From NCBI GenBank assembly GCA_963854835.1, contig OY978530.1, forward strand, positions 18,636,233 to 18,700,232: a stretch of DNA of 64,000 nucleotides. Reading direction: 5' to 3'. Source of the stretch: Megamerina dolium. Lineage: Eukaryota > Arthropoda > Insecta > Diptera > Megamerinidae. The translations under genes and the position numbers were made by a program. Shown here piece by piece: positions 45,589-56,869 of this stretch. Each line of letters starts with the position of its first letter. Position 1 is the stretch's first letter. Under the pieces are notes generated by a model. That model did not search any database and had not been told where the DNA came from. It saw nothing but the letters and a program-made list of their open reading frames with translations.

Positions 45589-46515
45589 ATGATTGATTTA
45601 AAATCCTTGAAGCGCCAAAAGACAGTTGCTAAAAGAAGCATACTACGCATAAAAATAGGGCTTCTAGAAAAAACCATGTCACTAGATCCCATCGAATTGC
45701 AGTGCCGACTTGAGATACTGAATTCACATAGCGAGAAGCTTATGAAGTATCAGTCGAAGATAGAAGAAATTGATGAGGAAGACATGACACGTGGAGAGTT
45801 AGAGGACATAATTGTCGAAAAAAAGTCCATAATTAAATCGATATTGGCGAAAATTAAGTTCTCGATTGCTGAAGCATCATTTATTGCACCCCACAGTTCG
45901 CGACTGCCAAAGATGTCACTACACAAATTTAGAGGAGAATACTCTGAATTTAAAAGTTTTATGAGTTTGTTTGAGAGTTTATTGCATAACGATACAACAA
46001 TCCCGGATATCGAAAAATTTAATCATTTGGTGTCCTGTTTATCTGGTGAGGCCTTGGGCACAGTGAAGTCTTTCCAAATTTCTGAAGAAAACTATCCAAA
46101 GGCGCTGGCTAGTTTAAAGAAAGTCTATGACAATAAATGTCTGATATTTTTTAATACAATTTCAAAGCTCTTTGAACTTTCGAAAATTCAGAGACCTTCT
46201 GCATCCTCTTTGCGATCTATGATCGACAAAGTGTCTGCGGTATACGATTCGCTTTCGCTGGGTGACGATAAGCATATTTCAAACGCGATGATAATTCACA
46301 TGGTCATGTCGAAGGTTGATCCCACTTCTCGGTCAAAGTGGGAGGAGCAACTTGATTATGATAGCTTGCCGCTTTGGGCTGAGTGTGAAGCAATGCTCAA
46401 TAAGAGATACCAGCACTTATCTACTGAAGAAGCTTCCTCATCACAGACTCGGCCTTCCATTGCAGACATTCGACAGAGGGGAAGAACTCAACAAGTGGAA
46501 AGATCATCATCATAA
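45589..46515 (+). pseudogene. BEL-1 gag (DUF1759-type)
   Basis: 308 residues open from ATG at 45589. The N-terminal helical region is charged ('EKLMKYQSKIEEIDEEDMTR'). The DUF1759 capsid-like part follows from about residue 105: 'LPKMSLHKFRGEYSEFKSFM', 'FNHLVSCLSGEALGTVKSFQ', 'ENYPKALASLKKVYDN'. It ends in a Ser/Gln/Arg-rich tail with a stop at 46515, just before the zinc knuckles, which continue in another frame from 46527. The protein would form the particle core. The break before the knuckles may be a lesion or a frameshift site. Confidence 0.8.
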
Positions 46516-46526
46516 AGGTATCATTT

Positions 46527-47555
46527 GTGGCGGCAAATTCGAAACAGCCAACTTGCCTTCACTGTGGTTCAAAGAACCATAACATAATATCTTGCCAAAA
46601 ATTCCAAGCTCTTACCGCTTTTGAAATATTCGACTTCGCCAAATCATTATCCTTGTGCAAAAATTGCTTGCGCAAGGGACACACCGTCTCAAAGTGCAAA
46701 GCAGATTGTTGTCGTGTGTGCAATAGATCGCACCACACGCTGTTGCATCAATATCCGATCTCCTTTGAGACTGAGCCGCAACCTTCGTCATTGCAGGCCA
46801 TGCATACTAGCAGCGTGTCCAATCGAGTAATGTTAGCTACAGCCGTAGTTGATGTAAAATCTCGCTCCGGCGATTACGTCCGAGTACGAGCTCTATTTGA
46901 TTCAGGGTCGCAAGTCAACTTTATGGCCGAAGAATTAGCACAAAAATTGCGAATTCAAAGAGAAAAGTCGACTCTGAATATAATTGGAATTGGCATTGCA
47001 AATAAATGCAAATTAAATACTTATGTGAAATCAAGGATCAACGACTATGAATTTTCGGCAGACTTTTGGGTAATGCGTTAGATATCAGCCAATCACCCAG
47101 ATCATACAGTGAATACTAATGGCTGGAAAATACCACATAATATCGAGCTGGCTGACCCAAACTTCTTCAAGTGTCAAAAGATTGACATTTTAATAGGAGC
47201 TGAAACATTCTTTGATGTGTTGTCGGTGGGTCAGATCAAAACAAGTCCAAAGCAGCCTACGCTGCAAAAGACATTATTAGGCTGGATAATTTCGGGCAAG
47301 TACGCCACAAACCAAAGCTCCAGTGGACAAGCAAGTAGTACACTATGCCAGTCAGAGGAAAGCATTTCAAATATCTACGCCACTGTCCAAAAATTCTGGG
47401 CGTTGGAGGAAATACTCTCGGAAACAAATACCACAAAGCTGACTCCTGAGCAAGCTGAATGTGAGAAATTTTTTTCGAAAGCCACGTGGGTTTCGAAAAA
47501 TATTCATATGAAACCGCAGCTCGGCGGTTTCAGGCGCTGGAGAGAAGGACTCTGA
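46527..47555 (+). pseudogene. BEL-1 zinc knuckles and aspartic protease
   Basis: Three Cys/His motifs open the frame: 'CLHCGSKNHNIISC', 'CKNCLRKGHTVSKC' and 'CRVCNRSHHTLLH' (residues about 10-75). The protease follows with 'VRALFDSGSQVNFM' (DSG active site) and 'STLNIIGIGIANKC'. A stop at 47079-47081 interrupts, and the same frame resumes at 47109 with 'IELADPNFFKCQKIDILIGA' and 'LQKTLLGWIISGKY', typical of BEL DUF1758 proteases. It then leads into the pre-RT linker before a frame change near 47490. Confidence 0.8.
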
Positions 47556-48580
47556 AAGATCCACAACTTCGGAAAATGTATATGGACTTCATGAAGGAGT
47601 ACCTAATGTTAAGCCATATGAGTCCTACAAACAACCAAATTCCGAATGAGCCGCTTTACTTCGTTCCGCACCAGTGTGTGTTAAGGCTGCAGAGCACAAC
47701 TACCAAATTACGCGTAGTTTTTGATGCTTCAAGCCATACATCTACACAAGTTGCCTTGATGGTCGGGCCGACAGTTCAAGAAGAGCTTTTTTCGACACTC
47801 CTTCTCTTCCGATTGCACAAATATGCCATTACTGCCGACATCACAAAGATGTATCGCCAGATTTTTGTGCATGAAGACGACAGGAACTTCCAGCTCATAG
47901 TATGGAGACCTGATCCATCAGAGCATTTGCAAATTTTTCGTTTAAACACCGTGACATACGGCACTGCGCCTGCACCATTTCTCGCTACAAGGTGTCTGCA
48001 AATGCTAAGCGATATGAATACATCATCATATCCAGTCGGTGCCAAAGTTATTCGAAATGACTTTTATGTCGACAACTTGAGGTCACTCATTCAAACTGAG
48101 CTGAATAAAATTTTAGATTCGGCAGGTCTCACACTAGCAAAGTGGTTTTCCAATCACCCCAACCGGTCGAACAGTGAGAGTCACGAAAAGTTATTGCAAC
48201 TTAGCGATACCGACTCTACGAAAACACTGGGAATTCATTGGCAGCCGAAAGATGACATTTTTCGCTTCATTTTAGAAGATAATTTTAGTGAGCTGCGAGC
48301 AACCAAACACAATATTTTATCCGTGTCTCTCGCCTCTTTGACCCTCTTGGTCTACTAGCCCCGCTAGTTACCAAAGCAAAAATTATAATGCAGAAGCTTT
48401 GGATTCAAAAACTAGATTGGGATGAGTCGATTCCATTTCACCTCGACACTAGCTGGCAAAACTTTAAGGCCAATTTGTTGCAGCTTCCATTAATTAGCAT
48501 GCCAAATTCATGGTTTTTCCGACGCGTCAATAAGAGCGTACGGGTGTTGCTTGTATATACGTAGCCCATCCGCAAGTGAT
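47486..48580 (+). pseudogene. BEL-1 reverse transcriptase (inactive)
   Basis: The main frame 47486-48358 carries 'YETAARRFQALERR', 'EYLMLSHMS', 'YFVPHQCVLR', 'KLRVVFDASSHTSTQ' (catalytic Asp region), 'LFRLHKYAITADITKMYRQI', 'TVTYGTAPAPFLATRCLQML' and then 'NDFYVDNLRSL', where BEL enzymes have Tyr-Val-Asp-Asp. The second Asp is Asn, and the loop after it is shortened. Part of the linker before RT is also missing at the frame change near 47490-47510. After 48358 the RT end and RNase H start continue in another frame to the L4 insertion at 48581. The enzyme cannot work. Confidence 0.85.
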
Positions 48581-49002
48581 ATAGATGTACGCTGGGTCGG
48601 CAAAATCCTCCACTGAACCCGCCTCGAGGGTGCCGACTGGAAATAGATACCACAGTTTAGCCTGTACGATGTCAGGCGGTATCTAGCTAAGATAAGGGTA
48701 AGTTGGTGAGTGTTTGTTACTCTTCAATAGTACAGCATTCGGCAACGTACTCTTATCATGGTCGGAGGTGAGGGGCTGGATTAAGGTGTTAAGCGATCCG
48801 TGCCGAAAATCAGCCTGGCTGGTGGCCCCTTTTTCAAATAGCCCAGTCGCTAACGTGAGCTCACGGATACCTGGCGCCCTCCGTAATAATTAGCCTTACC
48901 TGCTTACTGCGAATCTCTGCGCAGGCGGACATTTATTTCTTCGCAACTCGTGGGAACAAGATTGATTGTAAAAACCCAAAAACTGGATCTGGGGTTCCGG
49001 GG

Positions 49003-49989
49003 GTGTTAACGGGAGGAACGGCGGACAATAAGGCTTCACCAGAGGCCGAGCTGTTAGCTGCACCACTCGTTCCCACCTCTGGAACTCGGAACGAAATTCC
49101 TGCAATGGCGAACAGCACTGCCTCATACGAAGTAGTGCTGGTGGCCACGGCGGGAAAAGTAGTGGAGGGGATGGCGGAAAATGAGGCTTCCATAGAAGCC
49201 GAGCTTTTAGCCAGCCCAAAATCAATGGCAGCATCTGTTGCGGCGGACGGAACGGGTCTCGGAAGACCTAAGCCGGCGGCTACGACGGTGTTGAACAAAG
49301 AGGACGGTGTCACCAGGTCGGCAGGGAAGCCGGTTTGGAGGCAGCGTAAAACATCTGGCCGAACATCTGATGGTGTGGACGAAGACGATCCTAGTGGAGC
49401 GGAATCGTTAGCTTTATCAGGTGTAAGCGAAAAGGACGGAGTCTCAAGAGCAGAGCGAATCCTGTTGAAGAAACGGGAGAAGCAGAAGCGAAAGAGACAA
49501 CGTAAAAAGGCCATGAAGTCGTCGGAGAAGACCATTGAGCAGCTCTCGGGCCAACTCAGTGGACTTCTGCAAGATGAGTCGACCTCGGTGGAGAGCGGAT
49601 TGATTGTACTAAGGTGCAAAAATCAGCTATCCAAGCAATGGCTGTGCAAGACAGTGGAGCACCTAACCGGTTTGTGGGAGGGTGCGAAGCTCAAATGTGA
49701 CAGCCTAACTGCCTTGTCGACAAAGAGGAAGATGGTGATTGTTGCTCATGGCAATGCTGTGGCCAGCGACATCATCCTCAGAAGGCTACAGCGCCAGAAC
49801 ATCTGTGTGAAGGACACTTCCAAATGGAGTGTTATCCGCACAGAAGGGTTTGGCGAGGCAGAAAGGGCAGGTGTTGTACTCACCGTGCTGTGTCCTAGGG
49901 AGGACGCGGAGGCCGTCAGGATCGCAGGGGGGAGACTCAACTGCGGTCTTGAACAGGCCGTCGTTAAATTCCAGAAGGATGCAGTATGA
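49003..49989 (+). CDS. L4 ORF1, DUF4780-like RNA-binding protein
   Basis: 328 residues, open. The N-terminal third is Ala/Glu/Ser-rich. A strongly basic stretch (about residues 150-175, 'KKREKQKRKRQRKKAMK') precedes a coiled part. The C-terminal about 130 residues hold the domain: 'SGLIVLRCKNQLSKQWLCKT', 'WEGAKLKCDSLTAL', 'KMVIVAHGNAV', 'RAGVVLTVLC' and 'QAVVKFQKDAV'. ORF1 proteins of this type bind element RNA. Its start is uncertain: 49003 is the first ATG in the frame that I can support. ORF2 starts within its last codons. Confidence 0.65.
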   Translation: MLTGGTADNKASPEAELLAAPLVPTSGTRNEIPAMANSTASYEVVLVATAGKVVEGMAENEASIEAELLASPKSMAASVAADGTGLGRPKPAATTVLNKEDGVTRSAGKPVWRQRKTSGRTSDGVDEDDPSGAESLALSGVSEKDGVSRAERILLKKREKQKRKRQRKKAMKSSEKTIEQLSGQLSGLLQDESTSVESGLIVLRCKNQLSKQWLCKTVEHLTGLWEGAKLKCDSLTALSTKRKMVIVAHGNAVASDIILRRLQRQNICVKDTSKWSVIRTEGFGEAERAGVVLTVLCPREDAEAVRIAGGRLNCGLEQAVVKFQKDAV

Positions 49990-52900
49990 GGGGTGCGACG
50001 CAGCTCCTGGCGTGGGGCTAGTGGCAGATTCTGCAAGGAAGAAGCCATTAGGGCGGGAGGTGGTCCCGCGCCAGGAACCACTAAATGTGTGTCAACTCAA
50101 TATTCACCACAGCAAAGCAGCATCAGCAATGATGGTGCGGAGCTTCGATGAGGATGAGCTTGACATTGCACTGGTTCAGGAGCCCTGGATTCTTCATGGA
50201 AGGATCAAAGGCCTATCTGCACAAAATACCACTTTGTTTTATCCACAAACAGAGGGGAAGTTGAGGACATGCATTTTAGTTAGACATGGGATACGTGCGA
50301 TTCTAATGTCTAACTTGTGTTCACCGGATCTCACAGTAGTGAGAATAGGTGACGGTGCGGGATCATTTATGATCGCATCAGCATACCTTCCATACGATTC
50401 TCCAGACGAACCACCTTCGAGAGAGGTAGAAGCTCTAGTGAGATTCTGTGATGGTAAGGGGGTTGGTCTGATCTTAGGCTGCGATGCCAATGCGCACAGT
50501 TCTGTGTGGGGCAGCAGCAATGAAAACTATAGAGGAGAGTGTCTACTCGAATTTATAGAAAGATTTGGTCTACAAGTTGCCAATAGGGGAACAGAACCGA
50601 CCTTTGTCGACGCACGTCGTTGCGAGGTTATTGATGTTACTCTGACGAATGTCAAAATGTTGGATAGGATTTTGGACTGGAGGGTTGTGGATAGACTAAC
50701 CATGTCGGACCACAGGGCCATTCAGTTTGGGATTACGTCCGATAAAAGACATAGGAACGACTGTAGAATGGTAAGGATACCGAAACGAACGGATTGTACA
50801 AGGTACTGCGAAGTTCTTGAGGAATTATTGCCAAGGAGGTTTAAGAGACCTAGAACAACTGCAGATGTTGAGTATCAGGTGAGAGATATCAGCTCAGCCA
50901 TGATCAAAGCATTTGAAGCTTCATGTCCTCTGACGGTAGTGGACGAAGGAGATCCCACTCCATGGTGGAATGGGGAACTGGAATCCATGAAAAAGGAGAC
51001 AAGGAAGGCTTTTAATCGTCACATGAGAGGGGACCCCAACGCATGGGACGACTACAAGTCAAAGAAAAGGGAGCTGAAGAAGACTCTACGCAACCGTAAA
51101 AGGAAAACGTGGAGGGAATTTTGCTCAAATATGCAAGATATGACCGATGTATGTAGATTACAGAGGATCATATCAAAGGACCCGGTGTCAAAGTTGTGAT
51201 TAATTCGCAAAACGAATGGATCCTTTACAGAGACAATCGGAGAGTCACTGAAATACCTGATGGAGGTGCATTTTCCAGGAAGCTTTAGATCGGAAGATCC
51301 TTGGGAAGCCACCCGCAAGGGTGCAAACAGGAATGAAAGATTGGAAGCTGAAAGGATAGTCACCAGAGATGGAGTGATAAACGCCATTAAGCGTTTCTCT
51401 CCATTCAAAACAGCGGGTACAGATGGGATATTTCCAGCCCTACTTCAGTGGGGAGCAGAAGCTCTGGTAGACAGGCTTCTGGGAATATTTATTACTTGCC
51501 TGGCTACAGGATATATCCCGACTCAATGGAGAGAGACTAAGGTTGTCTTTCTTCCAAAGCCGGGAAAAAGGGACTACTCAGAGGCTAAATCTTTCCGGCC
51601 GGTTAGCTTGACCTCCTTTCTGCTTAAATGTATGGAAGGAGTACTGGCGGACTACATTGAAGCTACAACGCTTCTGACAAAACCACTGAGCAGGTATCAG
51701 CACGCGTACAGAGCTGGCAAATCCACTGAAACGGCCCTGCACGAACTCGTTCGCGTAGCGGAGAGGGAACTGTCTTGTGGAGGGATATCTATGTCTACTT
51801 TTATAGATATAGAAGGTGCCTTCGATAAGATTGGTTTCGATAAGCTAAGGATGGCCCTTGCTTCTCGTGAAGTCAGCCCAACCATTATAAGGTGGGTGGA
51901 CAGCATGCTGAGGAAAAGGGCAATAAACTTTCAAAATGGGAGTTACAGACTCAGAGGTAGGGTAGTCAAAGGGTGTCCACAGGGGGGAGTATTATCGCCC
52001 ATCCTTTGGAACATCACGGTCGATTCCCTACTTCAGCTTCTGGACTCAAAAGGCATACACACCGTCGGGTATGCAGATGACATAGCGGTAACGGTGAGCG
52101 GTAAGTTCCTGGACACTATTTATGATACCATGAGAGGTGCACTCAAAATGGTTGAAGGATGGTGCACGGAACAAGGTCTCTCTGTAAATGCTAGTAAGTC
52201 GGAAACAGTACTCTTTACTAAAAGGAGGACTGGACTAACAATAGACCCTCTTAGGCTTTTTGGATCGAACATCAACGTATCCAAGGAAGTAAAGTATCTA
52301 GGTGTCATCCTGGATAACAAGCTGACTTGGAATAGTCACGTCGATGACAAGATTCAGAAGGGCAAGCGGGTATTGCATCAGTGTAAGAGAGTGTTCGGTC
52401 TCATGTGGGGAATCACTCCCAGAGCAGCGCACTGGATCTACACAATGATGGTCAGACCCTTAATAACATATGCTGCTGTGGTCTGGTGGCCTAAGGTCAC
52501 CCAAAAGACCGCGAAAAGCAAGTTAGATAGGGTACAAAGAATGGCTTGTATTGGGATTACCGGAGCTATCCGGACGACCCCAGTAGAAGCATTGGAAGTT
52601 TTTCTCGGGCTGCTGCCGTTGGACTTGCATATTATGAAGTCAGCGGCATTAACAGCATTACGTCTGAAGACAACCAATAATTGGTATGGATTCGGCACAG
52701 AGAGGGGGCACAGGGGCATCCTTTCACTGCTATATAGCAGTGTAAAGGAGTCGCAGATGCCAATGGAGGGAATGGGTAGGCTGAAGATGACTGAAAAGTC
52801 ACACAGAACACTCATTGAAGACGGCCTCACACATGATGTATGTGAGGAAAATGACATCAGTATTTTTACAGATGGTTCATTAATGGATGGCAGAGCGGGT

Positions 52901-53712
52901 GCTGGAATCTTCTCTAAAGAGTTGGGACTGGCATGCACTCTGAATCTGGGAAGATACGTATCGGTATACCAAGCAGAAATGCTAGGTCTAATGCATGCGT
53001 TAGACCATCTACTGGATGGAAAGGTGCAAGGTAAGAAAATCTTGCTAGCACTCGATAACCAGGCGGTGGTCAGGCGGCTGCAACAACCTACGGTATCTTC
53101 TAAGTTGGCGCTCGAATGTGTTCAGAAACTTAATGGGTGTGCTCGTAGTAATGCGATTACTCTTATGTGGGTGAAGGGACACATTGGTATAGAACAGAAT
53201 GAAGCTGCAGACTCCTTGGCTAGACAAGAATCTGAAGCTGAATTTTATGGATCGGAACCAGTAGTTGCTCTCAGCAGCGGGACGGTGAAGGCAAAGGTCG
53301 AAGAGTGGATAAAGAAACTTCATCTCACGAGATGGGAGAACTTATCTACTTGTAGACAGGCAAAGGCTTCGTTGAGGCTATCAAAGGGCAGTGAATCGGG
53401 GAGGGCTCTCAGCTGGTTGACTGCATTAATAACTGGGCATGGCAATTTCAGGTACCACCTCAGCAAGATGGGTCTTGTTGATGGGGAGGATGCTGATATT
53501 TGCAGATTATGCATGGAAGAGGCAGAGACAGCGGCGCACATAGTGTGCCAGTGTCCTGCATTGGCAAGCAGGAGGTTGTCCACACTGGGTCGCCAATTTA
53601 TTGATGAACTCGAAATGTGGAACATACCCCACAAAGAGATGCTTGAAATAACGCGTGATGTTATTATGAGGAAGGAAGTAGAAGAATTCTGCAACCGAAC
53701 AAATAATTAACA
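49979..53712 (+). pseudogene. L4 ORF2: endonuclease-RT-RNase H with one internal stop
   Basis: From ATG 49979 the frame is open for 406 codons to TGA at 51197-51199, then again to the end at 53710-53712. Endonuclease: 'CQLNIHHSKAASAMMV', 'ALVQEPWI', 'LILGCDANAHSSVWGS', 'TMSDHRAIQFGI'. RT: 'TAGTDGIFPALLQWGAEAL', 'FRPVSLTSFLLKCMEGVL', 'MSTFIDIEGAFDKIGFDKL', 'GCPQGGVLSPILWNITVDSL', 'GYADDIAVTVSG' (pair at codon about 698), 'KYLGVILDNKLTWNSHV'. RNase H: 'SIFTDGSLMDGRAGAGIF', 'LALDNQAV', 'WVKGHIGIEQNEAADSLA'. A zinc motif 'CRLCMEEAETAAHIVCQC' closes it. Confidence 0.85.
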
Positions 53713-53800
53713 CACGATTTGAGGGACGAAAAGGGACCCATATAAGTGGTCTGATTCGGCTAATCCCTAAATTTATAAATAAATAAATAGATGTACGCTG

Positions 53801-54551
53801 CTTACTGCGAAGTCCAAAGTAGCTCCGCTGAAGACTAAATCTCTTCCACTTCTAGAGCTTTCGGCAGCGCATCTTCTGGCCAAGTTGTGGTAAAGAATTT
53901 CGCCAATGTTGAATAGAAAAAGTTAATTTCTGGACAGACTCCGAAATAGTTTTGCATTGGATTAAAACGCACCCATCTGCATTACAAACGTTCGTTGCAA
54001 ATAGAGTGTCCGAAATCCAAGAGTTATGTGAAAACATCACTTGGCGACATGTGCCAACAAAACAAAACCCAGCGGATCAAGTGTCTCGGGGTTGTAACAT
54101 GGACGAGTTAAATACATCAATATGGTTCTCCGGTCCGGTGTTCCTCCTAGAAACCCCTGTGTTATGGCCACAAAATATAAATTTTAACCGCTCTTCAGAG
54201 CAGCAGACACTTGAGAAGAAAAAGAGCGCAATTACTTTAACCGCAATTAACACTACAAATCCATTGCTAGAAATAATTGAAAAGTTCTCATCTCACAGAA
54301 AGGTGCTTCGGATTTTCGCTTACATACTAAGGTGGCTTCAAAAAAGTTTAGATCGAAAGCTAGAATTTAAAGTGGTACCAACCGCAAAGGAATTACAACT
54401 GAGATTCCTTAAAATTGTCGAAATAATTCAACATTTTGAATTCAGTGAAAAAATTAGTAAGTTATCGAAAAATATCGTACTTCCCACTAACTTACAGAAA
54501 TTAATTCCGTTTCTGCACGAATACTGGAATCATCGTTATCGTTCAAATTAA
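53801..54551 (+). pseudogene. BEL-1 RNase H end and connector
   Basis: Pol resumes after L4 in broken frames to about 53930 and then opens at 53952-54551 (199 residues): 'HWIKTHPSALQTFVANRVSE', 'ENITWRHVPTKQNPADQVSR' and 'WFSGPVFLLETPVLWP', the RNase H end and the conserved BEL connector before integrase. The start of RNase H lies left of L4 near 48510. Confidence 0.8.
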
Positions 54552-54554
54552 TTC

Positions 54555-55720
54555 GAGTATGTGGCCGTTTACTAAACGCGTCAATCTCATACGATGCCAA
54601 ATTTCCTCTGCTATTAAGCAAGAATTCCCACTTTGTGAAGGCATACATCCGGTTCCTACATTTTCGCAATCACCACGCAGGCCCAAAGGCATTAGTAGCG
54701 CTTCTGCGAGAGAAAATACGGCTAGTAAACGCTCGAAAGGCCTGTAGTAGAACTGTCAGAGATTGCATTCACTGTTTCCATTATAAGCCGAAACTGCAAG
54801 GTCAGATTATATGCAATCTGCCCTCCGACAGATTATGAGCCCAAAGGCCATTTATTGCAAAGGCAGATTATTGCGGGCCCATTCATATTTTTTTATAAAT
54901 TCGCGGTCGACCACCCATTAAAATGTATATTGCCATTTTCGTTTGCTTCGCTTCAAAAGAAGTGCACCTAGAACTCGTTTCTGACTTAACGGCTGATAAA
55001 TTTATTTTCGCCCTCAAAAGGTTCATTGGACGCCGCGGGATACCAGCCACAATATACTGCGACAACGCGACAAACTTCGTGGGAGCAGAGAGGAAATTGA
55101 GGGAACTGCGGGAAGCATTTCTAAAGCAGAAGCCGGAAATTCTCCAATTCGCCGCCGACGAAGGGTTCGCCTTCGCCTTCTTACCTCCAAGGGCGCCCCA
55201 TTTCGGAGGATTTTGGGAAGCAGCAGTGAAGTCGGCGAAACATTTACTGGTTCGGACCGTAGGCAGCGCATTGCTAACCGCCGAAGAAGTAGAAACGCTG
55301 CTCATAGAGATCGAAGCAGTGCTAAACTCACGCCCTTTGTTACCACTGAGTCAGGACCCCAACGATGGAGAGGCCCTAACACCAGCGCACCTTCTAATTG
55401 GGTGCTCACTGCGGGCGCTGCCACCAGCACAAGTGCCAATGGATCCAATGCGTTGTTGCGACAGATGGCAACTTGTTTGCTGTCTCAAGCAACAGTTTTG
55501 GCAACAGTGGTCCAAGGGTTATATCTTGGAACTTCAACAGAGAACCAAATGGCTCTACCCTCAACGCAACGTCCACCCCAACGACCTCGAAATCGTTCAA
55601 GAGCGTCGCCACAACCGTCACAGAGCAAAACGGCAAAGTTCGAGTAGCAGACGTCGTCATCAAAACGGGCACAATAAGACGCCCAATTCACCGGGTAGCG
55701 GTGATACTTCTAGAAATTGA
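54555..55720 (+). pseudogene. BEL-1 integrase
   Basis: The zinc-binding part spans 54559-54838 in two frames ('RFLHFRNHHAGPKALVALLR' with the two His, 'RDCIHCFHYK' with the two Cys). The core start ('ADYCGP', first catalytic Asp) is near 54866, followed by a stop and shift. The main frame 54923-55720 (265 residues) has 'IAIFVCFASKEVHLELVSDL', 'IYCDNATNFVGAERKLREL' (second Asp), 'PPRAPHFGGFWEAAVKSAKH' (Glu), 'LTPAHLLIGCSL', and the C-terminal region 'QQRTKWLYPQRNVHPNDLEI', ending just before the 3' LTR. Inactive because of the breaks. Confidence 0.85.
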
Positions 55721-55748
55721 ATGATCATGATCCTGTCAAGGTGGCCGG

Positions 55749-56082
55749 TGTTTCGTCAAACATAATGTATACATATTAATGTTAGACACTGTATATCATT
55801 ATGTTACAAATTTTCTTGCTATATATTTATTACCTATATATGGCTTTATTACCTACATACTTACCTTTATAAGAATTTATTACCTACATAATTACTTAAA
55901 AAAAAAAAAATTACTTACCTCTACATATTTGAATTATATACTTGAAATACTTGTACATACTTACCTCTATTGACTCCGTTATTTTTAGTTTTAATAGGCT
56001 AAGTGAAAAATTGAAATAAGAAATAAAGTTAGTTATAATTAGTGATTGGCAAATTCATCTTGAATAACCTCAAGATTTTTCA
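55749..56082 (+). repeat. BEL-1 3' LTR
   Basis: Starts TGTTTCGTCAAAC (T for G at base 5 relative to the 5' LTR) and ends CAAGATTTTTCA; 334 bp, with an A-run indel near 55900. It lacks the SINE found in the 5' LTR. Confidence 0.9.
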
Positions 56083-56169
56083 ATGAGAATAAGACAATAG
56101 AAACAAACGGTAGAGATTGGTATATAAATCAGAAAGTTGCCAACCCACTCTTACGAAATAATATAAATA

Positions 56170-56785
56170 TTCATGCGATTAGTTCACACATCTTACTCTG
56201 GCGTAGACATAAATTTATTAGGTACTCCCAACAATCAAAGCCGTATAGACTTTGGAATCCTAGCGTGAAGAGGATTTACATGTCACATTTTCTGAGTTAC
56301 ACCAAGAGGAAAGTGCTCTCAAGACTTCACCGCCTACAAGTTTTTAAAAATTAAAAATAATATCTTTGTATAGTTGTATATCATCTTTATGAATCCGTGT
56401 CAAATGGAAATCAAAAATTCTAATGACGTCGAGATAACGAATTGTTCAGTATACAACCACGGCAATGAACCAAATGCAAGAGTTGATATTCAACATGACA
56501 ATCGAAGCAAAGAAAGTACTGACACAGGAGAAGAATTTCAAACCGCAAGTATATTTAAACAAGGTCCTGGTAGGCCCAGAAAAGAAAAAGAGGAAGACCT
56601 AAGGAATTATTTAATTTGGTGCCTTCAAGTCAATGCGTCAAGATGAAGAAAATCTCCTTTAATTGGAGATTCCAATCATAAGCTCCTTCAAGTCCAAAAT
56701 TCACTAAATAGAAAGAAGCTATGAGTAAAGAATTCGAGACGTTGGTAAGGAATGGAACATACAATGTCATTGATGTTTTTTTTAT
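56170..56785 (+). pseudogene. Ty1/copia pol fragment (between integrase and RT)
   Basis: Near 56240 'YRLWNPSVKRIYMS' matches the 'GYRLWDP...K...SRDV' motif after the copia integrase core, followed in another frame by 'VTFSELHQEESALKTS'. The 56374-56646 frame is an acidic spacer with 'GPGRPRKEKEEDLRNYL', the Gly-Arg-Pro motif before the copia RT. 'EAMSKEFETLVRNGTYNVID' (from about 56719) is the start of the copia RT domain. Three frames are needed. No RT catalytic core and no LTRs. Confidence 0.7.
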
Positions 56786-56869
56786 ATAATTTTTGTTTAA
56801 ATAATTAACATTTTGATCATTGTATTGAAGAAATTTTTTTTTTTTTAATTTTGATTTCAGTGTGACAAT

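Larger units (their letters stand above)
48595..53786 (+). mobile_element. L4: full-length LOA-like non-LTR element inserted in BEL-1 pol
   Basis: A 5192-bp insertion with the 14-bp duplication 'atagatgtacgctg' (48581-48594 and 53787-53800). Leader of about 0.4 kb, ORF1 49003-49989, ORF2 from 49979 to 53712 (overlap 11 bases), 3' UTR with tail 'ataaataaataaatag'. ORF2 has endonuclease, RT and RNase H, the set of LOA/I-type elements. The only clear lesion is one TGA stop at 51197-51199. It breaks the RNase H of BEL-1 between 'FSDAS'-type motif and the rest. Confidence 0.9.
43828..56082 (+). mobile_element. BEL/Pao LTR retrotransposon (BEL-1) with nested SINE and LOA-like element
   Basis: Complete outline: 5-bp target duplication 'atgag' (43823-43827 and 56083-56087), 5' LTR 43828-44528, primer-binding site, leader, gag, protease, RT, RNase H, integrase, 3' LTR 55749-56082. 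After removing a 363-bp SINE from the 5' LTR and a 5.2-kb LINE from pol, it would be about 6.7 kb, normal for BEL. Several stops, frameshifts and a small RT deletion make it inactive. LTR divergence of a few percent and these lesions suggest moderate age. Confidence 0.9.

Noticed and set aside
48933..49619. A 228-residue frame antisense to L4 ORF1
   Set aside because: Shadow of the GC-richer ORF1; the plus-strand frame has the conserved domain.
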